Shown: positions 9,901 to 18,259, counted from the stretch's first letter. The stretch: DNA of 64,000 nucleotides from Paenibacillus bouchesdurhonensis (GCF_900155685.1 NZ_LT732548.1:4578330-4642329); one strand, 5' to 3'. A program made the numbers and translations. The notes: generated by a model not told the origin, from the sequence alone.

Positions 9901-10858
9901 CGAGAAGAGACGGATCTTCAATGATGAAGACGAAATGCGGAAGCGGGCTTCCCCCTACTTCTTTGCGCTCTCGTTCCTTTAGCACTTCGTTCAGCCCGCC
10001 AAGCACCTGATGGGCGATCGCCTTGCCGCAAAGCAGGAACCTGGCGTCAAATCCGTCCGTCCACAGATGCGGCAGCTGCCGGAGCCAATTCCATTTCTCC
10101 AGTCCGTCCTCGGCGGCCAGTACAACGACGCGAACATCATCATATCCATGATGGGTCACAAGCTGCAGCAGCATTTGCGTTACGACGGCGAACGTCCTCT
10201 CTTCCTCGCCGGCGATGCCGCAAATTTCCGAAGTCATCAGATTGATCGATACGGGGACATCCTGCACCCGCTCGAACTCAAGAGCAAGTCTTTGCGGCTC
10301 CATAATGAGCGGATCGCTCTCCATGATGATAGCCTGCTTCGTATATTTGATCTCCAGCGCCGAAGGAACGCTGCCGACTCCGAGTCTAAGGGATAGAAAA
10401 TCAGGAGAAGAGGGCGTTCTCTCCCACAGCCGATGATCGATTTCCCGAATCCGCTGCAGGCAAGCCGCAGGCTCCGGGCTCATTTCGTTCATCGCCTTAA
10501 TTTGCTGTTCTCTTGCCAGTGTCAGCTCGCTGCGGGTATCCGCAATAAATTGCAAATACTTCTGCTCCCGCTCTTTCTTCTTCTTCCGATATTTCTTAAT
10601 TTGGGAAGCAGCGGTAGCAAGCGATACGACCAGCGTCGTCACAGTCATCGCGATGGACAGCATCATGAACATGGATTGGTGCGTTAATGCGAGCAACAAT
10701 GTAATGACCAGCATAACCACGGGCGGTGCCAGCAGCGTGAACCAGGAAATTTCCGGTTTCTCGTAGGCATGAGGCGGATTGGGAATTTCAATTTCTCCGC
10801 TGGGCATCTCCGGCAAAAAACGGGGCTGGCGGCTAAATACATATTTTTCGTTTATCAT
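6944..10858 (-). CDS. essC: EssC/EccC-type T7SS FtsK/SpoIIIE ATPase without FHA domain
   Basis: This 1304-residue protein is the motor of a type VII secretion system. It has two membrane helices near residues 39-59 and 64-84, then three RecA-like ATPase domains. Walker A motifs are GTTGSGKS (about 471-478), GSPGTGKT (about 820-827) and a divergent GDAMTGKS (about 1093-1100). Walker B strands are VFVLIDYKGG and HLIMIADEF in the first domain, LVLVIDN-type in the second and IIFVIDN in the third. The FHA domains found at the N terminus of staphylococcal EssC and Bacillus YukB are absent; the chain begins about 40 residues before the first membrane helix. I placed the start at the ATG at 10858 (GTGAGGT upstream) rather than the longer frame, which would overlap the preceding gene. 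EssC recognises WXG100 substrates through its ATPase domains. Confidence 0.93.
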   Translation of the reverse strand: MINEKYVFSRQPRFLPEMPSGEIEIPNPPHAYEKPEISWFTLLAPPVVMLVITLLLALTHQSMFMMLSIAMTVTTLVVSLATAASQIKKYRKKKKEREQKYLQFIADTRSELTLAREQQIKAMNEMSPEPAACLQRIREIDHRLWERTPSSPDFLSLRLGVGSVPSALEIKYTKQAIIMESDPLIMEPQRLALEFERVQDVPVSINLMTSEICGIAGEEERTFAVVTQMLLQLVTHHGYDDVRVVVLAAEDGLEKWNWLRQLPHLWTDGFDARFLLCGKAIAHQVLGGLNEVLKERERKEVGGSPLPHFVFIIEDPSLLEEEPINKYLYNKCAALGVSSVYIAKNQAYLPMNCKQVIVMQGKNGELADRESGEKSTFIPDQVHMEQLEQAARLMAPLRIKNSSASFSLPTSLTLLDMLQTKTTAEVDLLSRWSRNKPFKGMSVPIGVKAGGSLFHLDMHETGHGPHGLVAGTTGSGKSELLQSIIISLAINYHPHDVVFVLIDYKGGGMADIFKGMPHLVGTITNLGGNQTTRALLSIKSELMRRQRVFSEYGVNNIDRYQKLYYSDNDGGRMPAIPHLIMIADEFAELKQDQPEFMKELVSTARVGRSLGVHLILATQKPAGVVDDQIWSNSKFKICLKVQDEADSKDVIKRPDAAMIKEPGRAYIQVGNDEIFELFQSAYSGADYDPEGEMLKSENRSKRIYEVSLHGRSEQIYPLEEEKIALKEMPSQLKCMVEHIISFSEHSRVQALKGPWLPPLPDDVYLEDLFAPGSGLNSESGWAKEEALLSAPIGLVDDPRGQLQEPLAIDFAAEGNLFVYGSPGTGKTYLLRALCMSLAYKYSPSDVHLYVMDFGGSSFKLFERLPHCGGVMTLEQESTIQQFVLFLFRVMDERKKLFEESQSDGFNDYRHHGGKLPAIVLVIDNYFALSETYEDIDEKMVTLAREGSKFGIYMVVTATNASLVRYKLSVNFKMAVALQLTDKGEYANIVGRTEGLEPAKVPGRGLVSGKPPLEFQTAVPELRTRNMEEMIQDFEYFVRENLIATATPIPIMPSKIDMQEINREGEPLAIGLADHDLMPVYVDLTLTPVIMIAGDAMTGKSTQLVSWVSMLDEKLGSDRLDVYALDSSSMGIYEVMKLPSVTDLSQIEDMYDFIDAMKQELDDRRARFLATRQANGDLNALVRSWKQIIFVIDNLSELTNGDQYSLKELIERIAKQERNMKVAVMAADQTSELANNWDSLGKVLREEQTGLLLGSIKDQNLFNIRFPYGSQEKEMELGDGYFIVKNKFTGLRTATFLHQNEKVMI

Positions 10859-10865
10859 ATTTACC

Positions 10866-11684
10866 TCACGACAATGTAATGACTTTCTCCGCTTGTCCAC
10901 CGTTCAGCGACATCTTATACCATTCGAAACCGCTGCTGAAATAGAGGGTGTCGCCTAAAATATGAATATGATCGGCGCGCTCTCCGCAAATGCGAATTTT
11001 ATTGCCCGTATCCAAATCAACGCGATATACCGAGCTGTCATTATTGCGGTTGGCACAGTAGACGTAACGCCCATCGCTGTTCAGACTATTTGGCGACACA
11101 TCAGCATATACGCGAGCTTCGCCCGTTTCCAAATGCAAAGCGGTCAGCAGGTACTGGTTCTTGGTATCCGCAAAGATCAGCGTATCGCCGATTTTAATCA
11201 AGTGGATCGCAACGGATTCCGAGAGCTGCTCCCGGTCTTTCCCCGTGACATGGCAGGATCGAATTCCCTGCTGGGTACCGTAATACACTTGATCCCCTTC
11301 GACGACAAAGCATTCGACCGGTTCGTCCGTAACCCGGGATTCGTTTCTCCCATTCAATAAACAGCGATACAGCTTATGATCATTCTCGCTCTTGTAATAC
11401 AGCCAGTCACCGCTTAAGGTTAGGCCGTAGCACGGCCGATCCTGAAGCCGCTCCACGCTTTGCGTGGACAGATTCATTCTATACAACCGATGGCCCTGCA
11501 GCTGATCACTGTAATAAATGTCATCTCCGGCTCGGTTCATGAACCAGAACATCCCTTCCAAGAGCGGCTTATCCTCAGAGGACGCGGCTAGCAAGTAGGT
11601 GCCGGAATAATGGCGAATATCGGCGAAAAGCAATTTGCCGTCCGCCTCGCAAATCAGGCCGCCGCTATTGATGTTGTAATTCAC
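10866..11684 (-). CDS. DUF5050-like beta-propeller protein of the T7SS locus
   Basis: The 272-residue protein consists of repeated short blades with the pattern of a polar turn followed by LYY or IYYS and a Tyr-Arg-x-x-Leu strand (for example KLYRCLLNG, YYGTQQG, SVYRVDLDTG), as in DUF5050/TolB-like propellers. It has no signal peptide or membrane segment, so it should be cytoplasmic or cell-face associated. Two GTG starts are possible: 11693, which is only 1 nt from AGGAGG, and 11684, which has about 10 nt spacing and is preferred. It lies 7 bp before essC and 14 bp after the YukD-like gene, so it is probably a structural or scaffold part of the secretion system. Its molecular role is unknown to me. 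Confidence 0.7.
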   Translation of the reverse strand: MNYNINSGGLICEADGKLLFADIRHYSGTYLLAASSEDKPLLEGMFWFMNRAGDDIYYSDQLQGHRLYRMNLSTQSVERLQDRPCYGLTLSGDWLYYKSENDHKLYRCLLNGRNESRVTDEPVECFVVEGDQVYYGTQQGIRSCHVTGKDREQLSESVAIHLIKIGDTLIFADTKNQYLLTALHLETGEARVYADVSPNSLNSDGRYVYCANRNNDSSVYRVDLDTGNKIRICGERADHIHILGDTLYFSSGFEWYKMSLNGGQAEKVITLS

Positions 11685-11698
11685 GATATCCACTCCTC

Positions 11699-11929
11699 CT
11701 AAATGAGAGTCAGCAGCGCCCCGAAGGCAACGCCTTCCTCATGCAACGTTCGGGCGGGATCAAGTATCCGTCCGAGCGGCTCCGCTTGAAGCCGCTGCTC
11801 CGGAGCAATGGACAGATTTAGCGCCTCAGACAGCATCGTCAACAATTCCTCAGCCGTAACGAAAGTCGGCACCTTCAATTCCTTGACGAGCCGTTCGCCG
11901 GCTTGAAACGTAATCATGATATAGTCCAT
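11699..11929 (-). CDS. YukD/EsaB-like ubiquitin-fold protein
   Basis: The 76-residue protein has the size and strand pattern of YukD/EsaB: an N-terminal strand MITFQAG, a helix with LLTMLSEAL, and a C-terminal segment LDPARTLHEEGVAFGALLTLI-like (ubiquitin beta-grasp ending). YukD-type proteins are small cytoplasmic T7SS components without the C-terminal Gly-Gly of ubiquitin. The ATG at 11929 follows GGGAGGAAGCAGG. It lies between pseudopilin-like genes upstream and the DUF5050-like gene downstream, exactly at the junction of the Tad-type and T7SS-type halves of the operon, which supports the two halves being one unit. Confidence 0.8.
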   Translation of the reverse strand: MDYIMITFQAGERLVKELKVPTFVTAEELLTMLSEALNLSIAPEQRLQAEPLGRILDPARTLHEEGVAFGALLTLI

Positions 11930-11947
11930 CCTGCTTCCTCCCTTTCT

Positions 11948-12451
11948 TCAGTTCTTGACCGACAGAGTGAACTCGCGCTGCGACTCCAGCTGATAAGCAA
12001 CATCCTGTCCGGCATCCTCGGCAAGCCTCAGATATTTCGTCTGGAACTTATATTCCGATTGCGCCTTGAGCTCAACTTTCGTAGTAATGAGCTCGGTTAT
12101 TTCATTCTTCTCTTCCGTAAACTCAACAGTTACTGTAAATTCATTGTATTTGTCGTTCGTGGATTCGAAGGTCAGCTCGCGTGTACTCAACCCTTCATTC
12201 GTCCAGGTCAGCTTTAGAGCATCACAGAACGCCTTCGCGAAATACGCTACGAATTTTTCTTCATCAACACTCGCATCCAAATCTCGTTGAGACCCATAAT
12301 TCAAACTGCGATCCCTCGCCGAGCGCGCAGCATTGCTAAGCGCCGAGCCCAGAACGACCTTCTCTTTTCCCAAATACATAAGCTCCACCACAGGCTCCAG
12401 GAACACCGACAGCAACAGAAGAAGCAGCATCGCTATAGCTATATTTTTCAT
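11948..12451 (-). CDS. Single-pass pseudopilin-like protein (TadE/TadG-like), 1
   Basis: The 167-residue protein has one N-terminal hydrophobic helix (residues 4-27) and a polar exported domain rich in beta strands. The region after the helix (small and charged residues, SNAARSARDRS) is like TadE-type minor pseudopilins, which have an N-terminal helix and an extracellular domain. Similarity is by architecture, not by a motif I can name with confidence. Its ATG overlaps the stop of the preceding similar gene (ATGA), so they are translationally coupled. It could be a minor pilin of a Tad-like machine or an export-channel subunit specific to this T7SS variant. Confidence 0.5.
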   Translation of the reverse strand: MKNIAIAMLLLLLLSVFLEPVVELMYLGKEKVVLGSALSNAARSARDRSLNYGSQRDLDASVDEEKFVAYFAKAFCDALKLTWTNEGLSTRELTFESTNDKYNEFTVTVEFTEEKNEITELITTKVELKAQSEYKFQTKYLRLAEDAGQDVAYQLESQREFTLSVKN

Positions 12452-12957
12452 AGTCCCTCATCATCTAACCCTAGATACTCACGGTAAACTAAGTCTTTAT
12501 AATGCTTGAGCCCTGTCGTTGTGAGAGAGAAGGAGACAGGAATCTCCTGCTCGTATTTCTTCCCCCACAGCTTAATGCTTAGCGGGTACACCGCCTCAAT
12601 CCTTACCGTGACCGGGTTTCCGCGCTGCAAGTAAGGCTTCTCTGCATCCGTGGGAGCGTCCTCATATAACGATGCAGGCCCACCTTCAGCAGAATGTTTG
12701 CCCCCTCCATCCTTCTCGGCGGAAATGACGATTTGATCGGCTTTGTCCCGATAAACCGGGCGTTCCTCCAGCCTTTTGAGCGCATAATACTTGTTGTCAT
12801 CCGTTAAATAATTATCGCTGGCTACGGCCTGCGACAGATGAAAGGTCTCCACCACCAGCGTCATATACCAGGGAAAGAAATAAATGAAATTCGTAAACAA
12901 CAGGATGGCTACCGAAACGAGAATAGAGATAAGAATCGATTTTGCAAATGCACGCAT
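12448..12957 (-). CDS. Single-pass pseudopilin-like protein (TadE/TadG-like), 2
   Basis: The 169-residue protein has an N-terminal membrane helix (about residues 8-30) followed by an extracytoplasmic domain with a low-complexity Gly/Glu/Ser patch in the middle. Same general architecture as the next gene, with which it shares an ATGA overlap. The ATG at 12957 is 5 nt after AGGTGA and was preferred over the GTG at 12966. Tad loci often carry two or more TadE/TadF/TadG-type proteins at this position between Flp and platform genes. The assignment rests on position and topology. Confidence 0.5.
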   Translation of the reverse strand: MRAFAKSILISILVSVAILLFTNFIYFFPWYMTLVVETFHLSQAVASDNYLTDDNKYYALKRLEERPVYRDKADQIVISAEKDGGGKHSAEGGPASLYEDAPTDAEKPYLQRGNPVTVRIEAVYPLSIKLWGKKYEQEIPVSFSLTTTGLKHYKDLVYREYLGLDDEGL

Positions 12958-12990
12958 TTCACTCACCTGTGTCCCAATTAATCGGCTGCT

Positions 12991-13218
12991 TTAAACCATC
13001 ATGTCTTCAATCGCCTTCATGAACATTTCCCAGACTTCCTTAATCCATTGCTCTAGAAAAGTGTTGCGAATTAACGTCACAGCTACGGCGATAATGACAA
13101 TGACGCCGACCGTTATTGCGATTTGCTTAACCCCGATATCCCCTTGCTCATCGCGCCAGAAAGAGAGCTTCTTCTCATCCTCGCGCTTACTGAATTGCTT
13201 GCGCTTTTGATATTCCAT
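12991..13218 (-). CDS. Flp-pilin-like small membrane protein
   Basis: A protein of 75 residues with a charged N terminus, the segment DEQGDIGVKQIAI, a single membrane helix of about 20 residues and an amphipathic C-terminal helix. This resembles a Flp-type prepilin (cleavage after Gly, then a hydrophobic helix). In Flp pilins the residue at +5 after the cleavage glycine is usually Glu; here the matching position is Lys. The AGGAGG site is 9 nt before the ATG at 13218 and 3 nt before an in-frame ATG at 13224; I prefer 13218. Its neighbours are TadC-like and TadE-like genes, which supports the pilin-like reading. It could instead be a holin-like or scaffold peptide. Confidence 0.55.
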   Translation of the reverse strand: MEYQKRKQFSKREDEKKLSFWRDEQGDIGVKQIAITVGVIVIIAVAVTLIRNTFLEQWIKEVWEMFMKAIEDMMV

Positions 13219-13247
13219 AAACATAAACCTCCTCAATGAATCATTAA

Positions 13248-14129
13248 TTATTGGAACATTTTGATAGAATCTAAAATTGTGAATAAGTAATAAATTGCGA
13301 TATACACGACTAGTACCAGGATCAGAACGAGCTGAATGCGGGAATTGATCCGCTGCCTCTTCTCCAAATCCTCCTCCAAGGCGATGATCCGGTAGCTGTC
13401 TACCTCGTTTTTTAGATAAACCATCTGCGAAATATTGTCATAGCCTTTAAGCCGGGTCTCCATCAAATCGCAAAACTTGATAATGTAATGGATCGGTACC
13501 CGTTTTTTGAGCTGCTTCAGGGCGTACTCTTCGCCATATTCGATATTGTCGAGCATGACGCCGAGCTCCTCCGCCATATCGTTATTGGCATTCGGCAGGT
13601 AGTCCCGGATGACGTCCGCCAGGTAAATATTGACCGACTTTGAATATTGGTAGTACACCATGCTGTAGAACGCTGGAAAATCAAACGCGATGTTCTTATT
13701 TTTGCGCTCTATCTTCTGTTCCATCTCCGAGATAGGGTAGAGCCACCCCAGAATGATGAAAATTGCCGTCACATAGCCGAGCAATTGATTGGCGCTCATG
13801 AAAACAACAGTTACAATCAATCCCGCAGCTGCATAAAAGATCTGCTCCGCCCGAAGCTCCTCGGGCTTCATCGGCAAATCGAGACGATCGATCATTTTCT
13901 GATACCGCAAACGTTCCGCATTCCCTAGCAACCTAGTAACGTATTTCGTAGCGAACGTTCTTTTGAAGTCTTGCAGCTTATGATTAAACTGGGCATTTTT
14001 ACGTTCCTTCAGGTATCTTCGATTACGCTTCTTCTGCTTCCCCTGCACGGGCTTAAAGAATGGGTAAATGAACACCTTCACCAAATAGAGAATGGCGGCA
14101 AGAGCACTGAATTTAGCTATGATCGTCAT
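13248..14129 (-). CDS. TadC-like type II secretion F-domain platform protein
   Basis: The 293-residue inner-membrane protein has an N-terminal membrane helix, a pair of helices near residues 100-135 and a C-terminal helix, with a cytoplasmic helical domain between (T2SSF fold). This is the usual TadC layout: two T2SSF proteins form the platform that couples the CpaF ATPase to pilus assembly. The start overlaps the end of the TadB-like gene by 4 bp. Expected role: membrane platform beneath the pseudopilins. Confidence 0.75.
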   Translation of the reverse strand: MTIIAKFSALAAILYLVKVFIYPFFKPVQGKQKKRNRRYLKERKNAQFNHKLQDFKRTFATKYVTRLLGNAERLRYQKMIDRLDLPMKPEELRAEQIFYAAAGLIVTVVFMSANQLLGYVTAIFIILGWLYPISEMEQKIERKNKNIAFDFPAFYSMVYYQYSKSVNIYLADVIRDYLPNANNDMAEELGVMLDNIEYGEEYALKQLKKRVPIHYIIKFCDLMETRLKGYDNISQMVYLKNEVDSYRIIALEEDLEKRQRINSRIQLVLILVLVVYIAIYYLFTILDSIKMFQ

Positions 14130-15109
14130 TTCCTATCACTTCCCGGCCCCAGATTGCCTTGAAGCGCCTGCGTGCGGGCGAAGCTCAGACAAATAATGCT
14201 GATCATGACCGTGTTGATCATTTTTCCAAAGCTGCTGTACAGCATGAATTCCCTGAAGTCATCGACCGATAAGGCATATAGAAAGAACAAAATGATAATG
14301 ACAGTCTTTAATAGAAAATCCCGATTCATCTTCCGGAAAATTCGATCCTTGCGAGCATTAATCTCGCGAAGAACTGCATTCTCATCCACGATATCGAGGA
14401 AAATATCAGCCATTCCCTTCCGTTCGTTATACTCGAAGACGATGGCCTTCTTGGCAAAATTGTCGAATTTAGGCCCAAGCTGCCTGTTGAGCAACTGAAT
14501 GGCCTGCTTGAACGAATATCCATTATTCTCGCAATTGTCAATGAACTGCTGGAAGTATGGGCGAATGCCCGGCTTAATGTACTCGTCGCTTTCCATCACC
14601 TTCTTGATCGCCACCAGCACGCCTTCCCTAGCCAATGGACAAAGGATGTCCTCGGCGTCCATGATGCTCTCCAGCTTCTCGGCTTTGATCGCCTTGGACT
14701 GCATGACGAAGTACGTCAACAGACCAATGAATATGGCTACGGTAATAACTACAGCCAAGGTGACATTCTTCATGAATACCACCACAATGAGCACGACAAT
14801 AGCGAATGCGATGCATAGCAGCGAGGTGAAGCTCTCCAAGGTCAACGGCAAGTTGAAATCAAGGATCAATCCCTCCACAAGCCGGTTGTATTTGGCGTAC
14901 ACATTCTCTTTCTGCTTGACGATGCGCTCCTTCTTGACCCGTTCCACATATCGCTTGGTATTGTATCTTCCGAGATGTTCGGCCAACGTATCGAGTATGC
15001 CAAGAAAGAAGCGGCCGGTTCCTTCGAAGAACCGAACCTCGAATATAGCGTTAAACACGATGAATGCAGCAATCCCTAAAGATAGACTAATGATTGAAGT
15101 GGTATCCAT
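14126..15109 (-). CDS. TadB-like type II secretion F-domain platform protein
   Basis: The 327-residue protein has an N-terminal membrane helix, two central helices (about residues 90-130) and a C-terminal hydrophobic pair, with a T2SSF domain around residues 150-260 including a segment ending FEYNERKGMADIF. TadB and TadC usually occur as such a pair after the CpaF gene. The start lies inside the last 23 bp of the CpaF-like gene, suggesting coupled translation. It should form the platform with the next gene. Confidence 0.75.
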   Translation of the reverse strand: MDTTSIISLSLGIAAFIVFNAIFEVRFFEGTGRFFLGILDTLAEHLGRYNTKRYVERVKKERIVKQKENVYAKYNRLVEGLILDFNLPLTLESFTSLLCIAFAIVVLIVVVFMKNVTLAVVITVAIFIGLLTYFVMQSKAIKAEKLESIMDAEDILCPLAREGVLVAIKKVMESDEYIKPGIRPYFQQFIDNCENNGYSFKQAIQLLNRQLGPKFDNFAKKAIVFEYNERKGMADIFLDIVDENAVLREINARKDRIFRKMNRDFLLKTVIIILFFLYALSVDDFREFMLYSSFGKMINTVMISIICLSFARTQALQGNLGPGSDRK

Positions 15110-16556
15110 CGAATCCGTACTCCTCTATTTCATCTTCGCCCGGCGGTTTCGTCAGAAACTCAAAGCGGCTGCGCTTGATTCCCGCTTTAATCATTGTCTG
15201 CTGCACCTTATCGGACAGCATGCCGACACGCTTGTGCTTGCCGATGATTTTTAGCACGCGATGAGTCCCTTCCTCCTCCAGCACGTCCTCCGATACGAAC
15301 TTGTAAATCGGATTAACGATGGGCTCCAATCCCTCGGAGCCCAGCACCTCCGAGATCGAGGTGACTTTTCTTGTGCCATCGGCCAGCTTCTCCTGGAACA
15401 CGATAAACTTAACGGCACTGCATATGTTGCGAAGCGCCAGTTCCGCTGGTTCGTTGGAGGCCATAAGGTAGGCAGTCAGGAAGCGATAAATCGCCTCACG
15501 GTCGCCCTCCGCATGGAGCGTCGTGAAGAAGAAATGACCGGTCTGTGCGGCACGAAGCGCAGTCGCAAATTCCCCAGGCGTTCGCAGCTCGCCCGGGCCA
15601 ATCCAATGGGGTGATTGCCGCATGGCATTGATCAGCAAATTTTCCATTGTCGCCGGACTTGCGTCATCGTCATCCGGCACAGACTCGTATTGCAGCACAT
15701 CGTTTATAACTCTGCCATGCTCGCTATTTCCCTCTCTCTGCAGCAGACGCATCTCCGAAGGATTCTCAATCGTAATGATGCGGGACAGCGGATTAATCTC
15801 CTTGACCATCATTTCGTTCAGTGTCGTTTTCCCGCTGCCTGTCGGCCCAATCGTAATCCACGACAAATCGGCTTTGGGCAGCAAGGACAGCAGCTTGAAC
15901 ATATTGACCGAGAAGGATTCATTACGCAGCATCATCTCCGGCGTGATGCTCTTCTTGCTGAATTTTCGAATGACAACCGCCGGCATGTCATACGGTGAAA
16001 TATCGGCATGGGTGGCGTTAACACGATACCCTTCGATCGTTCGGGCGTTAACCATCGGGATCTTCGGGGTAAGCCGAACCTTCGAGACCCCCAGCAGCTT
16101 GGAAATAATCCGCTCCAAGTGCTCCCGGTCGATGAAATGCTGATCCCATGGAAGCGTCTTTCCCCCGCTCTCCACAAAGATTTGCTCCGTGCCATTGATG
16201 CGAATTTCATCGATCAACGGGTCTTCCATCGCCTTCGTAATCGGCCCGTAGTGCGTAATCTCATTGATCAACGCCTGCTTCAGCTCAACAAGCTCCAAAT
16301 ATCCCTCAACGACCGGCTTCTGCGCATCGACGAATTCGTTAATATAGGATTTGGTCATTTCGCGTTTGCGGGACGGATCATTCTCGCGCCGGAAGGCATG
16401 GGTAGCCACCTTGGTTATGTATTTCTGACACAGCTCCAGCGCTTCCTCGAACTGAATGGTCGTATATTTATTCTTCAGTTCCTCCATGTCTTCTGCTTTG
16501 TTGATCTGATGCGTCACTTTCTGCTGCATGTCGCTGATTTTTGCACGGGTGAGCAT
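15087..16556 (-). CDS. cpaF: CpaF/TadA-type secretion ATPase
   Basis: The 489-residue protein belongs to the VirB11/CpaF family of hexameric ATPases. It has an N-terminal domain, a Walker A motif GPTGSGKT at about residues 237-244, an Asp box and Walker B region (IITIENPSEMRLLQ), and a His box (TTLHAEG). The ATG at 16556 is well placed after GGAGGG; the TTG at 16565 is too near. CpaF drives Flp pilus assembly in Tad systems. Here it is the only assembly ATPase in an operon that also carries EssC, so two different secretion motors are encoded together. Confidence 0.88.
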   Translation of the reverse strand: MLTRAKISDMQQKVTHQINKAEDMEELKNKYTTIQFEEALELCQKYITKVATHAFRRENDPSRKREMTKSYINEFVDAQKPVVEGYLELVELKQALINEITHYGPITKAMEDPLIDEIRINGTEQIFVESGGKTLPWDQHFIDREHLERIISKLLGVSKVRLTPKIPMVNARTIEGYRVNATHADISPYDMPAVVIRKFSKKSITPEMMLRNESFSVNMFKLLSLLPKADLSWITIGPTGSGKTTLNEMMVKEINPLSRIITIENPSEMRLLQREGNSEHGRVINDVLQYESVPDDDDASPATMENLLINAMRQSPHWIGPGELRTPGEFATALRAAQTGHFFFTTLHAEGDREAIYRFLTAYLMASNEPAELALRNICSAVKFIVFQEKLADGTRKVTSISEVLGSEGLEPIVNPIYKFVSEDVLEEEGTHRVLKIIGKHKRVGMLSDKVQQTMIKAGIKRSRFEFLTKPPGEDEIEEYGFDGYHFNH

Positions 16557-16573
16557 TTTTTCCAATCCCTCCC

Positions 16574-17401
16574 TTACTGATTGCCGAGAATGTCTGCCAA
16601 TCTGCGCATCTCTCTGAGAAAGTATTTATTCATCAAAGGGTTGTCCCTAACGTACAGCTTCCCTTCAAGCGAATACGCGTAGGCTGCTTTGATCAGCGGC
16701 AGGGACGCCACGATATTGAAGCCAAATTCTTTGAATCCCTTGTAGTCGTAGTTGATGTCCTGAGTATTCATCAGAATAACGCTCGTGAACTTCGCCGTAC
16801 TAATCCCCACGGAAGAGGCAAAGTCCAGCATGCGAATCATATTGCTAGGCGCTTCGATTCGTTCCGTAGCCGTGAAGAAGCCTACGTGCGAATATTTCAT
16901 CGCTCCCAGGCAGAATTCGAGGGGCGGATTATTCGGGATATCCAGCAGAATGATGTCAAACATTCCTTTTAACGTATCAATGACTCGTTCCAAATGATCG
17001 AATTCGAAATCAAAATACTCTTCAAGCAAGTCATGCGGACTTGGAGACAGTACATATAAGCGTTCGTATTTCGTGGCCTGGATTTCCTCCCGGAAATCGA
17101 CCTTATCGCTTTTCAGCACTCGAATCAGACCATGTCCTTTTTTGCTAGGTTTGACATCCAAGTAGTGGTAAATGTTCGGGTTAAATACCTTCAAATCGAT
17201 AATGCAGGTATTAAGGCCTTTCTGAGCCAGCAGATAGCCTAAATTGCTAATCACCAAAGCATTGTCTACCATGTCGCATGCAGGTATAAAGCCGACAACA
17301 CTGTAGATCAGTCTGCTCTCCTGCAAATCCGCTCCCATTAGTTCTTTCGCTGAAATTTTGCTGAGTACATCATCGAGCCTTAGTCTTTCGTTTTGATCCA
17401 T
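16574..17401 (-). CDS. MinD/ParA-like protein lacking a Walker A motif
   Basis: The 275-residue protein has the strand and helix pattern of MinD/CpaE-type deviant Walker ATPases: a first strand SVVGFIP, a CIIDLKVFN strand and a FDIILLDIPNNPPLE strand like Walker B. But the loop after the first strand reads PACDMVDNA and has none of the Gly-Lys-Thr residues needed for nucleotide binding. It starts inside the last 22 bp of the CpaB-like gene and ends 17 bp before cpaF. A CpaE/TadZ localiser that no longer binds ATP is the simplest reading; the second MinD-like protein at 18260 may be its partner. Confidence 0.65.
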   Translation of the reverse strand: MDQNERLRLDDVLSKISAKELMGADLQESRLIYSVVGFIPACDMVDNALVISNLGYLLAQKGLNTCIIDLKVFNPNIYHYLDVKPSKKGHGLIRVLKSDKVDFREEIQATKYERLYVLSPSPHDLLEEYFDFEFDHLERVIDTLKGMFDIILLDIPNNPPLEFCLGAMKYSHVGFFTATERIEAPSNMIRMLDFASSVGISTAKFTSVILMNTQDINYDYKGFKEFGFNIVASLPLIKAAYAYSLEGKLYVRDNPLMNKYFLREMRRLADILGNQ

Positions 17402-18255
17402 GATTCCACCTCTCTTTGCAAAGTAGGCAGTTGATCCAATATAACCTGGCTGTTCTTGCGGCTTAGAATCGTAATTAAATATTTCTTCCCATCGTAGCCG
17501 TTAAATTTGGCAAATTTATCGATCTGCTCCCTCGTCCCTTCCAGAAGCAGCGACCTTGGCTGAATGCTCTTTAGAAAGTCATTGCTCTTCATGACTTCCT
17601 GTCTCTTATCTTCACTGAGCTTGAGTACCTCTTTATACACCTCATAAATCGAGTGGCTGCTGGAGTTGAGCATGTCCCGGACTTCGATGCTATCGAACAG
17701 TACTTCCGTTTTCATTTGAGTTTTCGTCGAGCCATAGCTAACATTGGGATTCCCCGCGCTGTCGGATACCTCTTGCTCATAAGACACGCGAATTCTCACC
17801 CTGTCTCCCGGCATTAAAATGTCCCCGCCCGCCTCCAGAAAGTTATATGGCAGTGTCAGCACCTCATGCTCTTCACCCAGCTCATATAACCATTCATTCT
17901 GCAGGGGCTTCTCTTCCATCAGCTGATCCTTGTACAAAATACCTCCATCCCGCAAATAATACTTCGAATATTGATTTGTAACGGAAGACAAGTCTTCGGC
18001 CAAAACCATATCTTCGGTATATTCCTTACGGATGATAGAGTATTTCTTGATCTGTTTTTCCGTTATAACGGCGTAAGCCTGTATCCCCCCGGTTTGATTT
18101 ACCTTAAGCACCTCTACCGTATCCTTGGCCGCCTCATTGGCGTTGTTCAATACGATAAAAGACGCGACGATCACGGCGATACTAAACAGTAAAGCCAATA
18201 TTTTTTTGAACAATTTTTTGTTAGGGGAGACGCTTTTTACTGTACTTAAATCCAT
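17380..18255 (-). CDS. CpaB/RcpC-like SAF-domain protein
   Basis: The 291-residue protein has one N-terminal membrane helix (about residues 20-40) and then an extracytoplasmic region. It contains a SAF-like segment with VITEKQIKKYSIIRKEYTEDM, and a second block EVLTLPYNFLEAGG-DILMPGDRVRIRV, typical of CpaB/RcpC proteins of Tad systems. I chose the ATG at 18255 (4 bp after the previous stop); an upstream GTG touches the ribosome binding site. In Gram-negative bacteria RcpC/CpaB works with the outer-membrane secretin; in a Gram-positive organism it probably interacts with the cell wall or pilus. Confidence 0.7.
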   Translation of the reverse strand: MDLSTVKSVSPNKKLFKKILALLFSIAVIVASFIVLNNANEAAKDTVEVLKVNQTGGIQAYAVITEKQIKKYSIIRKEYTEDMVLAEDLSSVTNQYSKYYLRDGGILYKDQLMEEKPLQNEWLYELGEEHEVLTLPYNFLEAGGDILMPGDRVRIRVSYEQEVSDSAGNPNVSYGSTKTQMKTEVLFDSIEVRDMLNSSSHSIYEVYKEVLKLSEDKRQEVMKSNDFLKSIQPRSLLLEGTREQIDKFAKFNGYDGKKYLITILSRKNSQVILDQLPTLQREVESWIKTKD

Positions 18256-18259
18256 GAGC

